From Ignisphaera sp. (GTDB lineage Archaea > Thermoproteota > Thermoprotei_A > Sulfolobales > Ignisphaeraceae), in assembly GCA_038831005.1 (NCBI GenBank), contig JAWBKZ010000005.1, forward strand, positions 1 through 64,000: DNA of 64,000 bases, given 5' to 3'. This document shows, one piece after another, positions 36,403-44,834 of this stretch; positions within the stretch are counted from its first letter, which is position 1, and each line of letters begins with the position of its first letter. The translations under genes and the position numbers were made by a program. The notes below the pieces were generated by a model. It was not told the DNA's origin and searched no databases. It worked only from the letters and a program-made list of their open reading frames with translations.

Positions 36403-37050
36403 TTAAGGCATCACTATCGTGTATGTATCTTCCTCCATACTCACAATTTTATAAAGTAGTTCTGGTCTTAATACATTGAATATGATTAAAGGTATTTTAT
36501 ACATTTTAACCAAATTTATTGTGTAGCTATCGAAAACATTTTGTCGTTTTATATCATCTGACTTAATTATCTTCATTATCTCTCCTTTTTCATTAGTTAT
36601 ACCATTAACCATCTTTCCCAAGAGCACCATATTTGCTCTTAAGAGTTTAGCTATAAATATAGATATGGAATCGCTCGTAATGTCCCATGTGTGAGGAAGT
36701 TCATCATTTGTTTTAAGTATTTGGTATGGCATAACTATCGGTATAAGTCTTAAGCTTAAAGCTTTATAAACATCGTCTATGGTATAAGCTTCTACACAAT
36801 TTGTATTAAAGTGTTTTAGGTATAGTCCGTATATCTCCATAGACTTTATGGCCATCCAATGAGCTGTATCATCATCTATTTCTGTATTATCTTGAATCTC
36901 CTTAACTAAGTCAGAGAATATACTTCCCCCAGGAACAATAGCTATACGAGTTCTTTCACTATTCAGTTTTGCTACAACATTCATTAAATCTTTAACTTTA
37001 TTGGGAAGGTTGATAAGATGCCCGCTTACCTTAAGCACCACTAAATCCAT
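36403..37050 (-). CDS. mfnE: MfnE-like kinase (amino-acid-kinase fold)
   Basis: 215 residues of the aspartate/uridylate kinase fold: VVLKVSGHLINLP, IAIVPGGSIFSDLVKEI and DITSDSISIFIAKLL. MfnE phosphorylates the aminomethyl-furan phosphate to a diphosphate, the leaving group for coupling to tyramine-glutamate. The assignment rests on fold, size and context; other small kinases of this fold would look alike. Its start overlaps the MfnF gene by 20 bases. Confidence 0.75.
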   Translation of the reverse strand: MDLVVLKVSGHLINLPNKVKDLMNVVAKLNSERTRIAIVPGGSIFSDLVKEIQDNTEIDDDTAHWMAIKSMEIYGLYLKHFNTNCVEAYTIDDVYKALSLRLIPIVMPYQILKTNDELPHTWDITSDSISIFIAKLLRANMVLLGKMVNGITNEKGEIMKIIKSDDIKRQNVFDSYTINLVKMYKIPLIIFNVLRPELLYKIVSMEEDTYTIVMP

Positions 37051-38122
37051 TTTTCTTTACAGCCTCTATCACCATTAAGGCTGCGCCATAGGCTGGTATA
37101 ACTGAGGCTAAAGGTTTTCCAAGAATATTGTCGATATCTATTATTTTCTTGAAACCTGCTCTTCTTGAAGCTTCGGTAGCGATATGCTTACCTATTCCAG
37201 CAACAATAGCTACAAAGTTCTCCAGATCTATACCTATAGAGGCCAGCCAAGACCTTATCTGAATGATTGCATTAAATACTTTATTTACTTGTACTTCATA
37301 TACATATCTAGCTATCTCCTTAATTTCATACTGATTAAGCATATCTATATCACTACATACAATGCGTGACATTCTAGCCAAGGCTTCATCTAGAGTTTTT
37401 CCACGTCCATCAGCTGTCTCTGTAGTATAGTCTGAACTCTCTATATATCCTAAAATAAGCTGAACATCTCCAGCTAAAGCAAATTTTTCTCTACATATAC
37501 TTATGTAAAAGCCTTTGAAAGGTACCTTATCTACTATTGATGATACATCTGTTCTAAGTGTACCTATGTACACAAGCTCACCATAGAGAAGTTTTTCAGG
37601 ATCTGTCTTACCTCTAACCAAGGTCTTTCCATTAACCAGAGGAATTATGGTAGTAGTTGTACTACCTATATCAATAAAGAAAGCGTTTGTATAGCCTTGT
37701 ACAGCGATTAACTTCTCTAATAGCCATGCGCTAGCAGCCCAGTTAGCAGCAGCTACAGATAAAGGATTACTATACAGTTTACTGAGATCTACTAGATTCA
37801 TATCATAAGTTACATAGAATCTTCTAATAGCATCACTAAAAACATCCTCAACTACATTAACAACACTTTTAACACCAATATCTTTGGTTGGAAATATATC
37901 GCTTAGCTCAGCAGTCATACATGTACCAACAAAATAGTTCAAGCAATTACTACAAATTCTATCCTTAATCTCTCTGAGTTTCTTCCTAAGCCCATCAATA
38001 CCCTTAATCCATATCGGAAAGTACTCTCTAACAATATGTACAACATGTGTATCTCCTAAATGATAGCTAACCTTAACAGCCTTGATATTTGCGCCACCAA
38101 TATCAAGACCTATTACATCCAT
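37031..38122 (-). CDS. mfnF: MfnF-like methanofuran precursor synthase (hydantoinase/oxoprolinase-like)
   Basis: About 363 residues with an actin/hydantoinase-like ATPase N-terminus, MDVIGLDIGGANIKAVKVSY, a central AFFIDIGSTTTTIIPLVNG and a C-terminal FVAIVAGIGKHIATEA. This is the H4MPT-linked C1-transfer family whose studied member MfnF couples the furan diphosphate to tyramine-glutamate. I chose ATG 38122, eight bases after GGGGTAT; the ATG at 38137 adds five residues. It overlaps mfnE by 20 bases, and the two are certainly co-transcribed. Confidence 0.8.
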   Translation of the reverse strand: MDVIGLDIGGANIKAVKVSYHLGDTHVVHIVREYFPIWIKGIDGLRKKLREIKDRICSNCLNYFVGTCMTAELSDIFPTKDIGVKSVVNVVEDVFSDAIRRFYVTYDMNLVDLSKLYSNPLSVAAANWAASAWLLEKLIAVQGYTNAFFIDIGSTTTTIIPLVNGKTLVRGKTDPEKLLYGELVYIGTLRTDVSSIVDKVPFKGFYISICREKFALAGDVQLILGYIESSDYTTETADGRGKTLDEALARMSRIVCSDIDMLNQYEIKEIARYVYEVQVNKVFNAIIQIRSWLASIGIDLENFVAIVAGIGKHIATEASRRAGFKKIIDIDNILGKPLASVIPAYGAALMVIEAVKKNGFSGA

Positions 38123-38162
38123 TGTGTTATACCCCATATTTTAGTAAAGAGAATTATCTGAA

Positions 38163-38855
38163 TTAGTATTCACATCGATCAATGACGCCCTTATGTATTG
38201 CTGTAGCCACTAGAGCATAATTCACACCAAATTTCTTTAAAAGCAACAGCTCTTCTGCATTTCTTAAACCTCCACCTACTGCTACATCTATATTGTTGCA
38301 AGTTTTCTTAACCATGTTGACCACCTCTAAATTGATACCTTTTGATGTACCCACACGATCAAGAAATAGAATCAGGATCATTTTAGCACCTTTATCGCAA
38401 ACTAATTTAGCAGCATGAACTACATCTAGTTTAGTGTTTTGAAACAATACATAGTTTTGTTTGATATCAAGACTAACAAATTTATTCTTTAGGAGATAGA
38501 GATCATCAGGATACACCAAATACTCAGTACCAATTATATACCTTATATCGTCACTATCAGTTTTCGTAAGACCTTCTCTTCCAATATCGGTCCATACTTT
38601 AAGCCCTAACGATAAAGCTATCTCTATAACATAATCATTCTTACCCTTGCCTACTATAGCATCTATATCGGCTATATATACTGTATCACATCCCAGATTC
38701 TTGAATCCTCTCAAAACATCTCTAGGATCAGGAGAACGAGATACAATACTGTAGATTAGTGGTCCATATTTATCTCTCTCACCTGCTATTGCTTGAACAA
38801 CATAACCATTCATTATATCTAGAACAGGTATTACTTTTATAATATCTATCACCAT
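38163..38855 (-). CDS. HisA-like TIM-barrel protein (COG1411)
   Basis: 230 residues. It begins IKVIPVLDIMNGYVVQAIAG and has the phosphate-binding ends VAVGGGLRNAEELLLLKKFG. It resembles HisA but belongs to the COG1411 group that travels with H4MPT/methanofuran genes in archaea and methylotrophic bacteria. Reaction unproven; a role in methanofuran or H4MPT assembly fits its place 40 bases upstream of mfnF in the same direction. A histidine-pathway role is unlikely, as no other his gene is nearby. Confidence 0.7.
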   Translation of the reverse strand: MVIDIIKVIPVLDIMNGYVVQAIAGERDKYGPLIYSIVSRSPDPRDVLRGFKNLGCDTVYIADIDAIVGKGKNDYVIEIALSLGLKVWTDIGREGLTKTDSDDIRYIIGTEYLVYPDDLYLLKNKFVSLDIKQNYVLFQNTKLDVVHAAKLVCDKGAKMILILFLDRVGTSKGINLEVVNMVKKTCNNIDVAVGGGLRNAEELLLLKKFGVNYALVATAIHKGVIDRCEY

Positions 38856-38886
38856 ATTTAGGTATCTATCGAAACTATATTAACGA

Positions 38887-39084
38887 TTAAGGTAATAAAC
38901 TCAATATCTTTACTATATCTTTACTATGAGTTCTGGTACAGTAGATTCTTCCTATATCATAGAATTCAGCAATAAAAAGAGGGTTCAGATTTATTGTAGA
39001 TAATGTTTTGGTATCATATATTCTACTTCTATGTTTATTGAATTTAAGGCCTTGCTCCATTAGAGCTGACATCATTAGTTTCAT
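38887..39084 (-). CDS. possible small hypothetical protein
   Basis: A 65-codon frame upstream of the HisA-like gene, in the same direction. It contains DIGRIYCTRTHSKDIVKILS and no membrane segment or metal motif. I do not recognise it, and the start has no clear ribosome site. It could be a real small gene or a chance frame in AT-rich DNA. Confidence 0.25.
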   Translation of the reverse strand: MKLMMSALMEQGLKFNKHRSRIYDTKTLSTINLNPLFIAEFYDIGRIYCTRTHSKDIVKILSLLP

Positions 39085-39220
39085 TCATTTCATTAAAAAC
39101 AACATACATCTATAGTCTTAATTAATGGATTTCTTAAGTTCATGGCTGTTGGGGGAACAGTATTCTGTGAACTTGAGGTAGATGTTTAGTAATTCAAACA
39201 CATGTGTATTTAACTCAAAA

Positions 39221-39250
39221 CTATATTTCATATATCTATATTTCATATAT
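39221..39250. repeat. perfect 15-bp tandem duplication
   Basis: The unit CTATATTTCATATAT occurs twice without a gap and is followed by the first three bases of a third unit. It lies in the 300-base non-coding stretch between the cofactor island and the MFS gene. It may be a regulator-binding site or slippage; nothing else was seen in 39085-39382. Confidence 0.6.
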
Positions 39251-39382
39251 CTAAACATTTTATGCATCTCGATCTCTACAAAATACCAACATTTGTGATA
39301 CGCATTACATAGAATAAGGATAATAAAAATAATTGAAGTAGGATCAGTCTATGTAACACTTTTATAATAATATTTACATACT

Positions 39383-40555
39383 CTATATCTTAGGTAATCC
39401 AAACATCAGGAGACCTCCTATGAGTTCGATTGTAGCTGCTACAAGTATTGTTCCTTCAAGCCCTATTGATGCTAATAGCGTTCCTGATAAAAATCCTCCT
39501 ATTATTGATGCGATAGAGATAGATATAAATATGGTCGTTATTGCTACAGAGACTAGTTCTGGTTTAACGCTTCTTGAAGCTACATAACTTGTTCCAGGTG
39601 CACCTACAACTCCGAAAAGCGTCACTAACCAGAATAATATTATGTAAGCCCACATACTTCCTAAAGCAGGATACATTACAAATGTGATAATAGCTGAAGC
39701 GATTATAGCTATTATAAGTGTTTTCTTACCTCCTAATCTATCTATCACTGGTCCCCATACGTATGTACCTATACCAAGCATTATTGATGCTACACCCATA
39801 CCTATAGATGCAATCTCAGGCGGTGCTTTATATATAACATTAAGTACTAATGATAATGATGGATACATTAAGTTCCATCCTATTAGATAGATACATATAG
39901 CTATACATGTCCAATAAACTCCTCTCATTTTTAAAGCTGTAGCAATATCTGAACCTTTCATAGCTGGAAGCTGAACCCTGGGAGCTTTGACAGGCAATAG
40001 TAAGAGTAATGCTATAGTTGTTAATCCTGCTGCAAGGAAGTATATAGGTTGATATCCTCCTAATGCTGTAGCAAGGGCTCCTGCAAATATTTGGGAGACT
40101 CCCATACCGAGCATCATAGATCCTCCTAGAATACCTAGAACTGTACCTCGTATTTTTTCTGGTGCTGTAAGAGCACCTAAAGCCATATATAACGATGTGA
40201 ATGAGAATACAATACCGCTTATAGTTCTGTATATAGCCAGCTCAATCCAACTTCTAGCCACACCAAGTAACGCATTAAATACTATACCAAGTACAAGACC
40301 TACAGCTATGATTTCCTTCCTTCTTCCTGTCCTATCAGCTGTTATACCTATAGGCAATAATAGGAATACAGCTAATATTGATGGAAGGGCCATAACCATA
40401 GCTGTTGCCCATGCTTCTGGAGCTCCCCACTCCAATGCATGGACTACCAATAGTGGTGCATATATTCCAAAACCTGCACCTGCAAGCAAAGCTGATAGTG
40501 CTAGAAATACTACTGGCAGTAAAGAGGATTTTTGTTGTTGAGATGTATTGGGCAT
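39383..40555 (-). CDS. major facilitator superfamily transporter
   Basis: 390 residues with 12 predicted membrane helices. The MFS loop signature between helices 2 and 3 is ITADRTGRRKEI, and a second copy in the C-terminal half is PVIDRLGGKKTL. It begins at ATG 40555 after AGGTGT and has its own TATA box near 40601-40610. Substrate unknown. Its place upstream of nothing else but next to a substrate-specific methyltransferase pair suggests import of a methylated organic compound or export of the demethylated product; this is inference only. Confidence 0.8.
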   Translation of the reverse strand: MPNTSQQQKSSLLPVVFLALSALLAGAGFGIYAPLLVVHALEWGAPEAWATAMVMALPSILAVFLLLPIGITADRTGRRKEIIAVGLVLGIVFNALLGVARSWIELAIYRTISGIVFSFTSLYMALGALTAPEKIRGTVLGILGGSMMLGMGVSQIFAGALATALGGYQPIYFLAAGLTTIALLLLLPVKAPRVQLPAMKGSDIATALKMRGVYWTCIAICIYLIGWNLMYPSLSLVLNVIYKAPPEIASIGMGVASIMLGIGTYVWGPVIDRLGGKKTLIIAIIASAIITFVMYPALGSMWAYIILFWLVTLFGVVGAPGTSYVASRSVKPELVSVAITTIFISISIASIIGGFLSGTLLASIGLEGTILVAATIELIGGLLMFGLPKI

Positions 40556-40600
40556 CTATTACACCTAATTATACTTCACCCAAACTATATGTGAATACAT

Positions 40601-40610
40601 TTATTTAAAT
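40601..40610 (-). promoter_or_regulatory. TATA box for the MFS gene
   Basis: ATTTAAATAA on the minus strand, about 46 bases before the MFS start codon, leaving room for a short leader containing AGGTGT. Confidence 0.4.
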
Positions 40611-40662
40611 ATTCATGAAAATTAACATAAAGATATAAAGATTAGATAATACTTTATTTTAA

Positions 40663-40767
40663 ATGAGGGAAAGAGAAAACATACTACGTAAAACTATTAA
40701 TGGATTTTGTAACTATTTAGTATTTGTAACAATCTTATCTATTCTTAATTATTTATTCAACATTTAA
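40663..40767 (+). CDS. possible 34-residue single-span membrane peptide
   Basis: In the 320-base gap between the MFS and methyltransferase genes a plus-strand frame begins MRERENILRKTINGF and continues as one hydrophobic helix (YLVFVTILSILNYLFNI) to a TAA. A basic start followed by one membrane span is a plausible small-protein layout. There is no clear ribosome site, and chance cannot be excluded. The rest of the gap (40556-40882) is very AT-rich and otherwise empty. Confidence 0.2.
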   Translation: MRERENILRKTINGFCNYLVFVTILSILNYLFNI

Positions 40768-40882
40768 ATATAGTGGACTGAAACAAATATGTTTTTAACA
40801 AGTATGAGCAAGATTTTAAGATATTACATAACTCTTTAATAGTATGCATCTTAAAAAATAATATTAAAAACTATTATAAGAT

Positions 40883-42160
40883 TTAGTATACTCCATACTT
40901 GAGAACAGCATTAATATATGCTCTCACATTAGCTACAGGTGTACCTTTAGGTAATTCATTTACTCCAGGTGATATTATGAAACCTCCTTCAGGTTTTATT
41001 TTATTCAATAGATCCTTTATATATTCGTCAATTTTCTCTGGAGTTCCACCAACAAGAAGTGATGTGGGCACTCCTCCCATTACTGTGGTATGTCCCTTAA
41101 GTTTTTCCCAAACCTTAATAAAGTCTCTAGGTCTTTCAAACCATGCTATACCCCAGCCCTTAGGAAGCTCTAGTATAGTATCAACATGAGGTAAATGATC
41201 CCCTTCAAAGAATACAAATCCCTTGTATCCCTTACCAACTAGAGTTTCAATAACTTTCTTTAAATAAGGCCAATAGAATTCATTGTATAGTTTTGGTGGC
41301 AACATTTCGTTAAGATGGAGAGGTATGAAGAATGTTGTTAGTGGAGGTATTGGTGGAATAGCTGTAGCAATCTTGAGTATAGGCTCTACTAGCACCTCGC
41401 ACGCCATCTTGAATTCTTCTGGATATCTCCTCATATCTAACATGGCTCCTGTAGGATGTCTAAGGAAATCACCTATGATATCAGCAGGTGTATATGCGTT
41501 AGTTAATGGAAATCCTATATTACCTCTTTTTCCTAATTCTGCAAAGAGTTGTGCTTGGAATGATGATATTCTCTGCATCGTCATACCTATTCTTATCCAT
41601 GCTCCATTCCATTGAGGAGTTCCTGGAGTTCCTAACCCGGGACATACTCTTGGTAATATGGTGTTATGAATGAACTCTATTGGATTCTCTATAAGCTTTT
41701 TATATTCATTAGGATGCATGAATTCTCCTCCACGAAATTGTGGATGCATATCTTCCTTAATTTCCCTACCTGGCCATTGGCTCCACTTATCTTTCAGAAT
41801 ATCATGTATGGGGCCTGTTAAAAATCTGATTGTGTTTGAGAAATCAGGGAAATCAGCAAAAGCTAATCCCAAGATGAATCCTTCAAGCATCATTGGTGCA
41901 AACACTATGCCCCAATCACTTGGAAAGTCATGAACAAATTTGAAGACTGCAGAAGGGATTTTTTCTAATTCATATGATAGTTCATACCATGTGAGTCCTG
42001 TGTATTGGCATAGGAAATCTCCACCAATACCTGCTACAGGTACTCTATCAGGAACTTTAAGTTCCACGGCTTTCAGAAATCTATCGAATTTCTCTTTTGC
42101 AACGACATCAGATTCTTTTTCATGTCTTTCTATCCAGAGATCAATAGGCTCTTTTGTCAT
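40883..42160 (-). CDS. UroD-superfamily corrinoid-dependent methyltransferase
   Basis: About 425 residues of the uroporphyrinogen-decarboxylase fold (start region FDRFLKAVELKVPDRVPVAG; end SPGVNELPKGTPVANVRAYI). Heme synthesis is unlikely: the chain is longer and its only partner is a corrinoid protein whose stop precedes this start by two bases. In MtaA/MtbA, zinc is held by H-x-C and a later Cys; here those places read FFEGDHLPH and SPGVNE, so the thiol-type zinc site is missing. That favours a substrate:corrinoid methyltransferase of the demethylase type over a CoM methyltransferase. I chose ATG 42160 after GGTGTG; ATG 42193 would overlap the corrinoid gene. Confidence 0.7.
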   Translation of the reverse strand: MTKEPIDLWIERHEKESDVVAKEKFDRFLKAVELKVPDRVPVAGIGGDFLCQYTGLTWYELSYELEKIPSAVFKFVHDFPSDWGIVFAPMMLEGFILGLAFADFPDFSNTIRFLTGPIHDILKDKWSQWPGREIKEDMHPQFRGGEFMHPNEYKKLIENPIEFIHNTILPRVCPGLGTPGTPQWNGAWIRIGMTMQRISSFQAQLFAELGKRGNIGFPLTNAYTPADIIGDFLRHPTGAMLDMRRYPEEFKMACEVLVEPILKIATAIPPIPPLTTFFIPLHLNEMLPPKLYNEFYWPYLKKVIETLVGKGYKGFVFFEGDHLPHVDTILELPKGWGIAWFERPRDFIKVWEKLKGHTTVMGGVPTSLLVGGTPEKIDEYIKDLLNKIKPEGGFIISPGVNELPKGTPVANVRAYINAVLKYGVY

Positions 42161-42162
42161 AG

Positions 42163-42813
42163 TTACACACCTTTCTTCTTTTCTTCTATCCATTTAAGCA
42201 TTATTTTTACTCCTGTTGCAGCATCATTTGTCCAAGCATCTGCTTCTACATACTGACATGCGTATTGATCTACCCTTCCTCCTCCTATTATTATTTTCAC
42301 CTTATCTCTTAATCCTGCTTGCTTTATTGCCTCTATAGTTTTTTTCATCGATTCTATCCCTACAGTTATTAGACAAGACATCCCCACAATATCTGGATTG
42401 TACTGTCTAATGGCATCTACAAATCTTTGTGGCGATACATCAACACCTAAATCAATTACTTCAAATCCTGCAGCTTCAGCCATAGTTATAACAATGTTTT
42501 TGCCAATATCATGGATATCTCCTTCAACAGTACCTATAACGAATTTTCCCAATGTCTCTCTGTTTTTCCCAAGTTCTCTTAGTTTTTCTCTCGCCATATC
42601 TGAAATTGTTTTAAGAATTTCTCCAGCCATAACTAAATCGGCTACAAAATATTCTCCTCTTTCATATTTTTCTCCAACAACTTCGGCAGCCTTCTTTAAA
42701 TCATTTAATATATTAACAGGATCTTCAACACTAAGCCTCTTTTTTGCTAGATCAAGAGCTTTACTTTCATTTAGTTCAACAATAGCAGTGATAAACTCTT
42801 CTGACAAAGACAT
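42163..42813 (-). CDS. methyltransferase corrinoid protein (MtaC/MtbC type)
   Basis: About 216 residues. The N-terminal four-helix cap domain is followed by the cobalamin domain with the base-off motif EGDIHDIGKNIV (D-x-H-x-x-G; His is the lower cobalt ligand), the SCLITVGIESMKKTIEAI helix and IIIGGGRVDQYACQYVEADA. It carries methyl groups from a substrate-specific methyltransferase, here surely the UroD-type protein encoded just downstream. ATG 42813 is preceded by AGGTAA and a TATA box at 42845-42856; a frame from 42846 would start inside the promoter. Probable acceptor is H4MPT or the Cdh corrinoid protein (inference). Confidence 0.88.
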   Translation of the reverse strand: MSLSEEFITAIVELNESKALDLAKKRLSVEDPVNILNDLKKAAEVVGEKYERGEYFVADLVMAGEILKTISDMAREKLRELGKNRETLGKFVIGTVEGDIHDIGKNIVITMAEAAGFEVIDLGVDVSPQRFVDAIRQYNPDIVGMSCLITVGIESMKKTIEAIKQAGLRDKVKIIIGGGRVDQYACQYVEADAWTNDAATGVKIMLKWIEEKKKGV

Positions 42814-42844
42814 ACTATTACCTATAGCTACAATTAATTTGTAC

Positions 42845-42856
42845 AAATATATAAAA
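42845..42856 (-). promoter_or_regulatory. strong TATA box for the corrinoid methyltransferase operon
   Basis: TTTTATATATTT on the minus strand is 32-43 bases upstream of the ATG at 42813. Transcription would start near 42820-42825, giving a short leader with AGGTAA. Confidence 0.65.
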
Positions 42857-43000
42857 CTTTTACATAGATATGGTTAGTCTAGCCACATTGTATATGTTCT
42901 CTGATGCTTATGTATATAAAATTTATAGCTAAAAACTTATACTTGCTTAGCTACTTAATAGCGGTTGGTTGAAATCAGTAATCTCGAGTGATCCTAAATT

Positions 43001-43711
43001 ATGGTACATGAGGTCTCTGTCAATGTTGATGTTAAGCGTATAGATCTAGATAAGAATATAGTAGTTGATATTATTGACGAAATTGCTAACGAAGTTATTG
43101 TCAACATATATATCCAAGGCAGACTTGCAGTCTCTATTCCAACATCTCCTTATATGTTTTTAGAACTTGGTCTAGGTTACGCATTAACTCATGGCTTATA
43201 TGTGGATGAGACTAGGATTATTGTTAAAAATTTAGATATAATGTTAAATGGTGTTTTGAAAAAGGTTATGATCTGTAAAGACAATAAAAATGTGAATAAG
43301 ATAGACGCACAGAGCGTATATAGATTATTCAAGGAAGTAATGAATAAAGCTAATTTATTTAAAAGAACGGGATGTTTTCATGTTGCAGCTATAGCGTCAT
43401 TGGATGGATATATTTTAGATCTAGTTGAAGATATATCAAGACATTGCGCATTATATAAAGTTGTTGGTAAGGTATTCCAAAGAGGCATAGACTTTAGCAA
43501 ATCTATAGTCATAATGTCTTCGAGAGCAGCTTCAAAACTTATTGAAGGTATAGCCAATATATGTATACCTATAGCGGTCTTTCGTGGAGCACCTACAGAG
43601 AGAGCTATAGAAATAGCTAAAAGAAATGGGATTACATTAATAGCTCATGTTAGAGAGAATAAGATGAACGTATACACAGGATTTGAAAGAATATTACTTG
43701 AAAAAACATAG
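43001..43711 (+). CDS. fdhD: FdhD-family sulfurtransferase for Mo/W enzymes
   Basis: 236 residues. FdhD carries sulfur from a cysteine desulfurase to the Mo/W-bis-pterin cofactor of formate dehydrogenases. Family features are KRTGCFHVAAIASLDGYILD, the ISRHCALYKVVGKVF segment (normally RHNAxDK), SSRAASKLIEGIAN and RGAPTERAIEIAKRNGITLI. ATG follows GAGTGAT. No formate dehydrogenase gene is in the window, but the FwdB domain at 47.4-49.2 kb has the same Cys-His metal site as FDH, and it is the likely client. In the family motif Asn and Asp are replaced (RHCALYK), worth noting. Confidence 0.8.
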   Translation: MVHEVSVNVDVKRIDLDKNIVVDIIDEIANEVIVNIYIQGRLAVSIPTSPYMFLELGLGYALTHGLYVDETRIIVKNLDIMLNGVLKKVMICKDNKNVNKIDAQSVYRLFKEVMNKANLFKRTGCFHVAAIASLDGYILDLVEDISRHCALYKVVGKVFQRGIDFSKSIVIMSSRAASKLIEGIANICIPIAVFRGAPTERAIEIAKRNGITLIAHVRENKMNVYTGFERILLEKT

Positions 43712-43871
43712 GAACGTATGCTCAAAACTAACTTAATGATGATAGGGGTACAGCGCGATAATCATTAGTCAGATGATTGGAAGGTAAAGTTCTATAGTGA
43801 TTTTGTAACGTATTATTTGTGTTACCACAATATGATTATGATTCAGTATGTATCATACTAGTGAATAGAAA
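43712..43871. other. short intergenic region between fdhD and mch
   Basis: About 160 bases between convergent genes. No terminator hairpin or gene was recognised. Confidence 0.4.
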
Positions 43872-44834
43872 TTATGGAATAAGCATTCTTTTAAGCATAT
43901 TAATATTTATGAAACCTGCACTATAAGTAGTACCGGTTTTAATATTGTTTACAGTTACTACGGCTGGTGCGAATACTGATGGATCAACTTTGTATAGAAA
44001 TTCCCATCCATACATCTTTACAAGCTCTGTAAATGATTTACCATAATCTTTTGAGGCACTGCTTGGAATCTTTTCAACTATTTCCTTTAGTTTTACATCA
44101 TCTTCGTGTTCGACAAGATAGAACGTTGATCCACCATAAAGAAGCATATCATTGGTTCTACCAGTCATAATTAAAGGATCTGGATGAAGTGGTGATATAG
44201 GACATACACCAAATCCGTAGCGAATAGTCTTTATATTGTATCCAATTGTGTACATTTTGAATATCCCTGTCTCAACTACCCTTGCACTTACTTGAATAGA
44301 GCCAGCAATACTCGAGGGAGAGACTAGGACTAAGTATATGTTCTCTGGCTCTACCTTAACCTCTCTAGCCACATAATTTACCACTTCTTCAGATGGGTAC
44401 TGATTGGTCTCTAAAACAAGTACAGCCTCATTAGAGTATTCCACATATTCTATGAACTCAAATATCTTCTTCGGTTTTCTTGCTAAAGCTCTTGCAGGTC
44501 CACTACCATTAGCAAAGAATTCCCCGACTTGTATTCTCCAACCAGCTAATTGCGAAGCTATACACGCTTCTATAGGATAGTCCGTAGATACAGAGACTGC
44601 TGGTAACATAATTTCTCCAATAGATAAATTGGTCAACGTTACATTGGCTAGCCCACCAAGGCATACTCTTGAAACTATAACCCCTGCCTCAAAGCTTCCT
44701 TGAGTTTTAACACCCATATCGATAACATTTGCTTTCCCTATCTTAGATACTGATATTCTAAGTTCTTTCTCTCTATCGATAGCATCTTTAAGAATGTTTA
44801 GTGCAAGTTCATTCATAGGTTTAACCAAGTTCAT
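43872..44834 (-). CDS. mch: methenyl-H4MPT cyclohydrolase
   Basis: 320 residues. It interconverts formyl-H4MPT and methenyl-H4MPT in the cytoplasm. Family segments include GSFEAGVIVSRVCLGGLANV, IEACIASQLAGWRIQV, FFANGSGPARALARKPKKI and RYGFGVCPISPLHPDPLIM (pterin site), with full length. It starts at an ATGA overlap with the fwdC stop, after GGAGG, and is the last gene of the mtdB-ftr-fwdDB-fwdA-fwdC-mch operon. Confidence 0.95.
   Translation of the reverse strand: MNLVKPMNELALNILKDAIDREKELRISVSKIGKANVIDMGVKTQGSFEAGVIVSRVCLGGLANVTLTNLSIGEIMLPAVSVSTDYPIEACIASQLAGWRIQVGEFFANGSGPARALARKPKKIFEFIEYVEYSNEAVLVLETNQYPSEEVVNYVAREVKVEPENIYLVLVSPSSIAGSIQVSARVVETGIFKMYTIGYNIKTIRYGFGVCPISPLHPDPLIMTGRTNDMLLYGGSTFYLVEHEDDVKLKEIVEKIPSSASKDYGKSFTELVKMYGWEFLYKVDPSVFAPAVVTVNNIKTGTTYSAGFININMLKRMLIP

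Noticed and set aside
38163-38855. HisA of histidine biosynthesis
   Set aside because: The sequence belongs to the COG1411-type group and its neighbours are methanofuran genes; no his operon is present.
40883-42160. Uroporphyrinogen decarboxylase of heme synthesis
   Set aside because: It is longer than HemE, diverges in the active-site region and is translationally linked to a corrinoid protein gene; no heme genes are near.
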